64,000 nucleotides of DNA from Stenotrophomonas maltophilia. GTDB taxonomy: Bacteria; Pseudomonadota; Gammaproteobacteria; Xanthomonadales; Xanthomonadaceae. The notes beneath the pieces are model-generated. The model had not been told where the DNA came from, made no database searches, and worked only from the letters and a program-made list of their open reading frames with translations. This document shows positions 57,586 through 64,000 of this stretch, one piece after another (the first letter of the stretch is position 1; each line of letters begins with the position of its first letter). Position numbers and translations under genes: made by a program. The stretch lies in NCBI RefSeq assembly GCF_006974125.1, contig NZ_CP037858.1:1860001-1924000 (forward strand). Direction: 5' to 3'.

Positions 57586-57716
57586 GGTGGTGCCGGCCGC
57601 TGGCCGGCAACCGCAGACATTCCAAGGTTGCCGGCCAGCGGCCGGCACTACCGCGTGCGGGGCCGTGCATCCACGCATGGCGTGGATCTCCTGTACAGCC
57701 GAGCCGATGCTCGGCT
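57586..57716. repeat. Cluster of four SMAG-type palindromes
   Basis: Two 27-nt arms (57586-57612 and 57626-57652) form a facing SMAG pair with one mismatch, the left end reading GGTG instead of GGTAG. Next is ATCCACGC-ATG-GCGTGGAT (57669-57687), then AGCCGAGC-CGAT-GCTCGGCT (57697-57716). The last base of the cluster is also the last base of the stop codon of the convergent gene. The whole convergent gap is repeat DNA. Confidence 0.85.
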
Positions 57717-58774
57717 TACCTCTGCGACGGGCCCCAGTAGCCGAGGTCCTTGCGGATCTGCAGGTCGCGCATCCAGCTGCCGAATGGCTTGCGGCGCAGC
57801 GCCCCCATTTCACCGGACAGGAAATCCTCGGTGGCCGCGATCACCCGCTCGCTGGACAGGCCATCACGGTACGGGTGGATGGCATCGGCGTAGCGCACGA
57901 TTTCCGCCTGCAACGCGGCGTCCGGATGCAACGCGCGCTGCAGCATCGCCGGCAGCTGTGCCGGGTCGTCGAAATCAATCATGTGCGGCTTCGGCACGCG
58001 GTTGCGGAAGGTCACCACCGGCTTGTGCTGGACGATGAACTCCGAAACGATCGACGAGGTGTCCGACACCAGCACATCGGCGGCACGCTGCGCGGCCATC
58101 ACCTGCTCCGGCTCGATGAAGCGGGCATTGGCACCGGCCAGCGCGCGGTAGCGCTCGAACAGCTCCGGCGGACATTTGGGATGCAGGGTCAGCAGCCAGT
58201 AACGTCCACCGGCGGCGATATCGGTGGCGATCTGCGCATGCAGGTGCGGGGCCGCACTCAGCCGCTCGGTGAAGGTCGAGCCGAACAGGATCACCGGGCG
58301 ATCGCCGGCCGGCGCGCGCAGCGCGGTGCTCTCGCCACCGTCATCGCGGAACAGCGGGTCCAGCTTCGGCCAGCCGGTCTCGGCCACCGCGAAGTGGCCC
58401 TGCAGGGCCGCGATCTCGCGGAAGGGCGTCGTGGTGGCCGGCCCCTGCGTGCAGTACAGGTCGAACATGCCGCGCACCCGGAAGTGGCCGCGCGCGCTGT
58501 CGCGCTTTTCCACATTGAAGCCATGGAACAACTGCACCTTGGCCCCCGAAAGGAAGGTCGGCACCCAGTTGGCCGCACTGAACACCGCCCGTGGGCGCAT
58601 TGCCAGGGCCTGCTTCAGGCCGACGTTGGGCACCCCCGGCAGGCTGCTGCCGGCCGCGCCGCCCTCGAACCAGGCCGCAACCTCCTGCCCGGACGCGTGC
58701 AACGCCTGCGCCAACGGGGCGAGAATAGGCAGCGCATAGCGCTCCGTCGCAAACAACAGGTACCCGGCCATCAT
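57716..58774 (-). CDS. CDP-glycerol glycerophosphotransferase-like protein
   Basis: This is 352 residues from the ATG at 58774 (MMAGYLLFATERYALPILAP). VQLFHGFNVEKRD, LTLHPKCPPELFERYRALAG and VLVSDTSSIVSEFIVQHKPVV match the GT-B-fold Glyphos_transf group (TagF/TagB-like). In Gram-negatives these probably add phosphopolyol or sugar-phosphate groups to surface glycans. It is divergent from the GT2 gene, and their start codons share the same CATG. The long open frame upstream is antisense to the GT2 gene. Confidence 0.82.
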   Translation of the reverse strand: MMAGYLLFATERYALPILAPLAQALHASGQEVAAWFEGGAAGSSLPGVPNVGLKQALAMRPRAVFSAANWVPTFLSGAKVQLFHGFNVEKRDSARGHFRVRGMFDLYCTQGPATTTPFREIAALQGHFAVAETGWPKLDPLFRDDGGESTALRAPAGDRPVILFGSTFTERLSAAPHLHAQIATDIAAGGRYWLLTLHPKCPPELFERYRALAGANARFIEPEQVMAAQRAADVLVSDTSSIVSEFIVQHKPVVTFRNRVPKPHMIDFDDPAQLPAMLQRALHPDAALQAEIVRYADAIHPYRDGLSSERVIAATEDFLSGEMGALRRKPFGSWMRDLQIRKDLGYWGPSQR

Positions 58775-59591
58775 GTCCTCCACGACCGCTCCCATCGAAC
58801 GGCCTCGCATCTCGGCGTGCATTATCGCGTTCAACGAGGCCGGGCGCATCGGCGACTGCCTGGCCTCGCTGGCCTTCTGCGACGAGATCGTGGTGGTGGA
58901 CTCGCAGTCCACCGATGCCACCGTGGCCATCGCCGAGGCGGCCGGTGCCCGCGTGCTGCAGCACGTGTTCGAGGGCTTCCGCAGCCAGAAGGCGTTCTGC
59001 GTCGAGCAGGCCAGCCACGACTGGGTACTGTGCCTGGACGCCGACGAGCGCATCAGCCCCGAGCTGCGTACGGCCATCGAACAGGCCCGTGACGGCGGCT
59101 TCGCCGGCCACGCCGGCTACCGTTTCGCCCGCCTGTCCGAATACTTTGGCAGGTTCCTGCGCCACGGCAATGCTTACCCGGACCGGGTGATGCGCCTGTT
59201 CGACCGCCGCCAGGGTGGCTGGCGCGGCAGGCGCGAGATCCACGAGGCGGCCAGCGTCGACGGCAACGTCGGCACCCTGCGCGGCGATCTCATCCACTAC
59301 CCCTACCGATCATTGCAGCAACAGCTGGCCAAGACCGAGAAATATGCGCGGATGATGGCCGAGCACGAGTTCGCGCGTGGCAAGCGCGCCACGCTGGGCA
59401 AGCTGGTGCTGGCCCCGGCCTGGCGGTTCTGGCGTGGCTTCCTGTTCCGCGGCGGCTTCCGCGACGGCTGGCACGGCCTGGTCTATGCCTATGTGCGTGC
59501 CAACTACGTACGGCAGAAGACCATCATGCTGTGGATGCTGGGCAACGGCCAAGCGGTGGCCGATCCTCCGGCCCCCATGGAACGGCCCTGA
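58773..59591 (+). CDS. Family 2 glycosyltransferase, LPS core type
   Basis: This is 272 residues. The nucleotide-sugar-binding part reads ISACIIAFNEAGRIGDCLAS, then EIVVVDSQSTDATVAIAEAA, the DxD-like CLDADERISPELR and GGWRGRREIHEAASVDGNVG. The closest known type is WaaE/KdtX beta-1,4-glucosyltransferase of the LPS inner core. It probably acts on the cytoplasmic face of the inner membrane, with the neighbouring GT4 enzyme downstream. Confidence 0.88.
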   Translation: MSSTTAPIERPRISACIIAFNEAGRIGDCLASLAFCDEIVVVDSQSTDATVAIAEAAGARVLQHVFEGFRSQKAFCVEQASHDWVLCLDADERISPELRTAIEQARDGGFAGHAGYRFARLSEYFGRFLRHGNAYPDRVMRLFDRRQGGWRGRREIHEAASVDGNVGTLRGDLIHYPYRSLQQQLAKTEKYARMMAEHEFARGKRATLGKLVLAPAWRFWRGFLFRGGFRDGWHGLVYAYVRANYVRQKTIMLWMLGNGQAVADPPAPMERP

Positions 59592-59634
59592 GCCTGCTGT
59601 GTCACACTTGTCGCGCGTTGCCTGAAGATCCCCC

Positions 59635-60756
59635 ATGAAAATCCTGTACACCAACTTCCACTACGGCGACGGTGGTGGCCACACCACGTACATCGTGTCC
59701 CTGGCGCGAGCCCTGCATGGCCAGCACACGCTCCATGTCGCAGCCCCCGCCGACAGCCGCCTGCTGCGTACGGTGGCCGAGGAAGGAATCGCCACCCCGC
59801 TGCCCATGGCCTTTGGCAGCGGCCTGCCGACCCTGCCGCAACAACTGGCCGAACAGCGCGCGTTGCGCCGGCTGGTGCAGGACGAGGGCATTGACCTGGT
59901 CCACGTCAACGGGGCTCGTGATCACCGCTTCGTGATGCAGGGACTGCTCGGCATGCGCCGCCCGCCGATCATCCTGACCAAGCACAACAGCAAGCCCACC
60001 CGTACGCTGGGCAATGCCTTCAGGGCACGCTGGGCCACCGACCGCGTGATTGCGGTTTCTGCGCACACCGGGCGCCTGCTGGAGCAGGGGCCCTACCGAC
60101 GCTGCCCGATCGATGTGGTGCGCAATGGCGTGGACCTGGACCGCTTCGCACCGCTGCCGGCCGACGCCGGCCAGGCGATGCGACAGCAATGGACGCAGGA
60201 CCCGGATGCACTGCTGCTGGTCAGCAACGCCGGCACCGATGACTACAAGGGCTGGATCGACCTGGCGCAGGCCATTGCCCTGCTCCCCGGCGCGATCCGC
60301 CCGCATGTGCACATGGCGGTCGCCGGTCACCTGCCCAACGCGCAGCAACGCGCGCAGGTGCAGGCCCTCGGTGACGTCGCCGCACAGGTCCATTTCACCG
60401 GCCTGCTGGCCGATACGCGCCCACTGATCGCCGCCGGCGACGTCGGCTTCGTGCTGTCCAACGACATCGAAACGATCTCCTTCGCCTGCCGCGAAATGAT
60501 GGCCAGCGCCAGGCCGATGCTGGTCAGCGACTACGCGGGGCTGCCGGAGAACATCGAGCAGGGTGTCGATGGCTGGGTCGTGCCCACCCGAGACGTGGCC
60601 GCCATCGCCGCACAGGTGCAGGCGATGTATGAACAACGCCAGGTGCTGCCGGCGATGGGCATGGCCGCCCGCCGCCATGCAGAGCGCGAGTTCGGCCTGC
60701 AGACCTTCGCCGGGGCGACCCTGGCCAGTTACGAAGCGGCGCTGGCCTCGGCCTGA
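59635..60756 (+). CDS. Family 4 glycosyltransferase
   Basis: This is 373 residues, a GT-B fold enzyme. The N-terminal acceptor domain starts MKILYTNFHYGDGGGHTTYI; VIAVSAHTGRLLEQGPYRRC and VVRNGVDLDRFAPL are the linker region; the donor site includes SFACREMMASARPMLVSDYA with the EX7E-like pattern. It is likely an LPS core or O-chain transferase. Its 3' end overlaps the convergent O-antigen-ligase-like gene by 28 nt. Confidence 0.88.
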   Translation: MKILYTNFHYGDGGGHTTYIVSLARALHGQHTLHVAAPADSRLLRTVAEEGIATPLPMAFGSGLPTLPQQLAEQRALRRLVQDEGIDLVHVNGARDHRFVMQGLLGMRRPPIILTKHNSKPTRTLGNAFRARWATDRVIAVSAHTGRLLEQGPYRRCPIDVVRNGVDLDRFAPLPADAGQAMRQQWTQDPDALLLVSNAGTDDYKGWIDLAQAIALLPGAIRPHVHMAVAGHLPNAQQRAQVQALGDVAAQVHFTGLLADTRPLIAAGDVGFVLSNDIETISFACREMMASARPMLVSDYAGLPENIEQGVDGWVVPTRDVAAIAAQVQAMYEQRQVLPAMGMAARRHAEREFGLQTFAGATLASYEAALASA

Positions 60757-62018
60757 TCTGCCCGGCGCGGCTCGGACAGGGCCAGCAGCAGGGCAACCCA
60801 GGCGGCATAGAACGAGGCGGTTCGCATGTCACGCAGCATCATTTCGGTGACCCCGAAGACGGCGAATGCAACGCAGATGCTCAACCCTGCCGCGGCATGC
60901 AACCGCGACCGTTCGTCGCCACGCCACAGGCGTGGCACGAACACCAGCGCAGGGGCCACGTACACCAGCACAAGGCCAAGCCCCCCCAGCACGCCGTAGG
61001 TGGCCAGGAAATACAGCAGGTCGTTGTGGGTCTCGCCAAAATCACGCGCGACCATCGCCGACACCTTTCCCTCTCCGGAAAGCCGTTCAAGTTCCTGGCG
61101 GAAGCGGTCGCCACCACCGACACCGAACACCGGCTGCTCGCGGATCATGTAGCCAGCCGCGGTCCACAACTGAAGGCGGATGCAGACCGAGGTATCGGCC
61201 AGGTGGTCGGCACTGCAATCGCCATACTCGCTCACGCCAGCATCGATGCGATCGCGCAACGCACCATCATGGGTGGCGACAATGCCGACGCCGGCCGCCA
61301 GCACCAGGCCCAGCAGGATCTTCATCCGGCCAAGCCGGCGCCCCATCACCAGCAGGCCGATCAGCAGGAAGCAGGGAATCGCCAGCAGGCCACCGCGGGT
61401 CTGCGTCCACAGGAATGCGACCAGGCCAAGGATGCCGGTCAGCAGCTTCAGCGTGGCTTCGATGCGGGTGAAACGGGTCACCGGCAGGCCCAGCGACATC
61501 AGGCTCAGCACGCCGAACAACAGGGTCAGGTCGCCGTAGGTCACCGCATTGAACTGCTGGGTGGCAGGCCGCACGCCGGTCTCCAGCGCCAACCAGCCAA
61601 TGATGGCCGCTGCCGCCCACACCGCGGGCAGGGTGCCAAGCATCGCCCGCGCAAGGATGCTGCGCGGCACCCGCAACGCGGCGAACAGGATCAGCAGCAT
61701 CGACAACAGGCGCGCGGCCTTTTCGACCTCCGATCCCTTCCAGATGCCATGCACGCCCAGGCTGATCAGCACGCCGACCAGCATCACGCCCATGCCGATG
61801 CCCATCCACGCATAGCGCCGGGCGGAACCTGGCAGCAGGCGCGGAGCAGCCGAGGGCATCACCAGCAGGATGATCGACAGCAGGATCGCCAGGTAGAACC
61901 CCGCACTGCCGCCCTCCATGGTGATCATCAGCAGGGTCGGCAACGCCCCCAGCACCACGGCGTAGGCGCCGGCCAGGAGGCCGGTCGTGCGGGAGGTAGG
62001 CGGGGAAAGCGGAGTCAC
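60729..62018 (-). CDS. O-antigen ligase/polymerase-like membrane protein (Wzy_C)
   Basis: This is 429 residues with about 11 TM segments. The large periplasmic loop near residues 270-355 carries the Wzy_C motif IREQPVFGVGGGDRFRQELE and the catalytic-type ARDFGETHNDLLYFLATYG with the conserved His. WaaL ligases attach O-antigen to lipid A-core. Polymerase activity is the alternative. It is convergent with, and overlapping, the GT4 gene. Confidence 0.83.
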   Translation of the reverse strand: MTPLSPPTSRTTGLLAGAYAVVLGALPTLLMITMEGGSAGFYLAILLSIILLVMPSAAPRLLPGSARRYAWMGIGMGVMLVGVLISLGVHGIWKGSEVEKAARLLSMLLILFAALRVPRSILARAMLGTLPAVWAAAAIIGWLALETGVRPATQQFNAVTYGDLTLLFGVLSLMSLGLPVTRFTRIEATLKLLTGILGLVAFLWTQTRGGLLAIPCFLLIGLLVMGRRLGRMKILLGLVLAAGVGIVATHDGALRDRIDAGVSEYGDCSADHLADTSVCIRLQLWTAAGYMIREQPVFGVGGGDRFRQELERLSGEGKVSAMVARDFGETHNDLLYFLATYGVLGGLGLVLVYVAPALVFVPRLWRGDERSRLHAAAGLSICVAFAVFGVTEMMLRDMRTASFYAAWVALLLALSEPRRADQAEASAAS

Positions 62019-62135
62019 GTGGTGCGGTCGGCAGGTCGATGGCGATAGACCGGCACGGTGCCGGGAGCGGCCCTCATTCTAGGCCAGAGCAGGCCGCGGG
62101 TTGACGCAGGCCGGCCATGTTCGTCGCTCATTCGT

Positions 62136-63857
62136 TCAGTCCGCATCCGGTGGCCCCTGCAGCCGGTACTCGCGCTCCCGCTCCTTCAGGTCAGGCACGC
62201 AGGCTCCGGACACCGCCCCGGCGGGCACCAGCCACCAGCGACGGCGGTTGGATATGCCGGCCATCGCCGCCTGCGAACGATCAATGCACCCCTGCATGGC
62301 ATCGTCATTCACCAGCAACCAGCGATGCCGGGGGGACAAGCGCTGCCAGCGCACGGCCGCCTGCAGCTGTTCATGCCAGCGGTTCTCGAATCCAAAGGTC
62401 GCCGCGCGGCGGTCCGCCATCAGCAGATTCTGTTCCTTCCAGGCCACCAGCCCCAGCTCTGCGTCTGGCCCGAGACGCATGCCGACGTCACGCATCAGAC
62501 CACGCGCAGAACTTGAATCATTCAGCAACGGGTAGCCGAACAGGCCGTAAAGCACCCAGGCCACGGCCAGGGTCGATACCAGCGCCAGATGGCTTCGACG
62601 CCAGCCAGCCACCACCAGGCTCAAGCCACCCCATAGCCCCATCGCCAGGATCGTCCACGCCAATGCATCGGTGGCGCCGGGCGCCAATCCGCGTCCATGG
62701 GCAAGGTTCACTTCGAAGCGCGGATCACCCAGCAAGGCGAGCGCCCCGACCAGGCTCAATCCCAGTGCCAGCAACGCGGCAAACCCTCCCAGTACCGACT
62801 GCACATCCCGTCGCTTCAGCAGCCCGGGCAGCAGCGGTGCCAGCGCCAGGCAGAACATCGGCAGCGCCGGCAGGATGTAGACATCGCGCTTGCCCTGGGG
62901 AATCGAGAAGAACAGCACGACCAGTACCCACCAGGCCAGCGGCAGCAGGTAGCGAGGGTCACGTCGGCGCAGGCGCCTGCGCCATGCGGGAATCGCCCAT
63001 GGCAGCGCCAGGAACGCCGGGATCCACATCGACGGCATCACGCCGAAGAAGTACCACCACGGCTGGTGATGGTCCCAGGACTGCGTGTAGCGGCGGGCCG
63101 TCTGCCGCACCAGGATGTCGTTGATGTAGGCGCGGTACTCGTCCGACCCGGTGCCCAGCGCGGCCAGCAGCATCGGCGCCAGCCACAGCGATACCGCCAG
63201 CAGGAAGGCCAGCGGTGCCAGCCAGAAGCGGCCATCGCGCGCGTGCAGGGAAACACGGGGCCACTGCAGGGCTGCAGCGATGGCTGCCGGCACGATCATC
63301 AGCAGCGCCAGCATGCCCACGCCCTTGGTGATCACCCCGATACCGGCAAAGAACCAGCCCAGCCACCACCAGCGCCAGGCCGGGCCCAGCAGCAGGTGGC
63401 GCAGCAGGCCATAGTTGGCCAGGGTGATGAACAGCACCAGCAGCGGATCGATCTGCGCCTTCTTCGCCTGGAAGGTGAACTGCAGCGCGAACAGCAGTGC
63501 CCATCCCGCGTACAGCCCTGCCTGCCGCGTCCACAGCCGGCGCCCCAGGTCGACCACGCACCACAGCGTGCCCAGTGCGGCCAGCAGCGAGGGCAGCAGG
63601 AAGGCCACGCGCCAGTGGCCAACCAGGCCGTACAGCGAGGCCTGCCACCACATCAGCATCGGCGGCTTGTCCGAATACAGCTCGGTACCGCGATGCGGGA
63701 ACAACCAGTAACCGCTGTCGACCATCTGCCTGGCCACCAGCGCGAAGCGTGGTTCGTCAGAGGGCCACGGATCGCGGAGACCGAGACCGGCCCCCAGCAC
63801 CAGCAGGGCCACCACCACGAACAACCACGTCTGGCGCGACGCGTGGGTTTTCAGCAT
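62136..63857 (-). CDS. ArnT-like glycosyltransferase (GT39/PMT family)
   Basis: This is 573 residues, with about 11 TM segments in the first two-thirds and a C-terminal periplasmic domain. The first periplasmic loop carries the DE catalytic pair in RDPWPSDEPRFALVARQMV and the conserved ELYSDKPPMLMWWQASLYGL. ArnT-type enzymes move L-Ara4N or other sugars from undecaprenyl phosphate onto lipid A. Whether this one gives polymyxin resistance cannot be said: no arnBCADEF genes are present here. Confidence 0.87.
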   Translation of the reverse strand: MLKTHASRQTWLFVVVALLVLGAGLGLRDPWPSDEPRFALVARQMVDSGYWLFPHRGTELYSDKPPMLMWWQASLYGLVGHWRVAFLLPSLLAALGTLWCVVDLGRRLWTRQAGLYAGWALLFALQFTFQAKKAQIDPLLVLFITLANYGLLRHLLLGPAWRWWWLGWFFAGIGVITKGVGMLALLMIVPAAIAAALQWPRVSLHARDGRFWLAPLAFLLAVSLWLAPMLLAALGTGSDEYRAYINDILVRQTARRYTQSWDHHQPWWYFFGVMPSMWIPAFLALPWAIPAWRRRLRRRDPRYLLPLAWWVLVVLFFSIPQGKRDVYILPALPMFCLALAPLLPGLLKRRDVQSVLGGFAALLALGLSLVGALALLGDPRFEVNLAHGRGLAPGATDALAWTILAMGLWGGLSLVVAGWRRSHLALVSTLAVAWVLYGLFGYPLLNDSSSARGLMRDVGMRLGPDAELGLVAWKEQNLLMADRRAATFGFENRWHEQLQAAVRWQRLSPRHRWLLVNDDAMQGCIDRSQAAMAGISNRRRWWLVPAGAVSGACVPDLKEREREYRLQGPPDAD

Positions 63858-63880
63858 GGGACTCGAAACGGCAGCGGGGG

Positions 63881-64000
63881 TCAGGCTGCTTTTATCAGAC
63901 GCGCGTAGAAGAAACCGTCAGCATCGTTGTCACCGGGCAGTCGCTGGCGTGCCACGCCTTCGCAATCCACGCCGAATGCATCGCCCAGCGGCTGCGCCAC
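63881..64000 (-). CDS. rsmB: 16S rRNA m5C967 methyltransferase, C-terminal end (cut by window edge)
   Basis: Only the last 39 residues are in the window. They include CEGVARQRLPGDNDADGFFY followed by ARLIKAA, which matches the characteristic RsmB ending (GDGFFYAKLIK type). RsmB methylates C967 of 16S rRNA. The gene lies 23 nt upstream of the ArnT-like gene, on the same strand. Confidence 0.85.
   Translation of the reverse strand: MAQPLGDAFGVDCEGVARQRLPGDNDADGFFYARLIKAA

Overview
The window is a chromosomal segment of a GC-rich gammaproteobacterium of the Xanthomonadaceae, almost certainly a Stenotrophomonas of the S. maltophilia group. The evidence is the gene content and order (atp operon; algZ-algR-hemC; opgH; a tRNA-Ile2 beside rpoD), strong GC3 bias, and many short palindromes that carry GTAG at one end. 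That is the signature of the SMAG repeats (REP superfamily) described in S. maltophilia. Both ends cut genes: atpD at the left, rsmB at the right. No prophage, insertion sequence, CRISPR array or rRNA was seen.

Layout. 1-5.65 kb: F1Fo ATP synthase operon on the minus strand (atpI-B-E-F-H-A-G-D), with a promoter at 5719-5748 and a candidate small RNA upstream. 6.1-12.5 kb: two outer-membrane barrels (one OmpW-like), the pyruvate dehydrogenase E3 and E2 genes (each with lipoyl domains), a mismatch-type DNA glycosylase and two long palindromic repeats. 12.7-19.3 kb: glpD and glpK, an orphan metQ, a WYL regulator, a lipoprotein and a DUF481 barrel. 19.3-25.3 kb: hemC, the AlgR/AlgZ two-component pair, an esterase and the OPG glucosyltransferase OpgH, all on the minus strand. 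25.8-32.4 kb: a TonB receptor, a DUF2628 membrane protein, a large chemoreceptor and a nucleoside-sugar epimerase.

32.5-50.5 kb is more accessory. It holds a MarR/S41 peptidase divergon, a KGG stress protein, a TetR/MFS efflux divergon with a perfect 39-bp operator, and a VOC protein. It also has an S8 autotransporter protease, a YD-repeat (RHS) secreted protein followed by two small secreted paralogs, a ferritin-like protein, a GST, a DsbB-like protein, an H-NS-family protein, DoxX, and a GlxA-type regulator diverging from a haloperoxidase-like hydrolase. 50.6-64 kb returns to core genes: tRNA-Ile(CAU), rpoD, dtd, a lipid A acyltransferase, ribA, two PH-domain membrane proteins, and a cell-surface glycan cluster (glycerophosphotransferase-like, GT2, GT4, O-antigen ligase-like, ArnT-like), ending in rsmB.

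The most unusual signal is non-coding. Four long intergenic palindromes (7039-7130, 7193-7296, 20333-20436, 20591-20777) have self-complementary arms around a core. In the first two the core is shared but the arms differ. In the third and fourth, one strand of the core folds into several hairpins with GGA in the loop, and one of these almost exactly matches the RsmA/CsrA high-affinity consensus. They could be dispersed RsmA-binding RNA modules. The second lead is the RHS protein without a recognisable toxin tail, in a probable operon with two small secreted proteins that may have an AB5 B-subunit-like fold.
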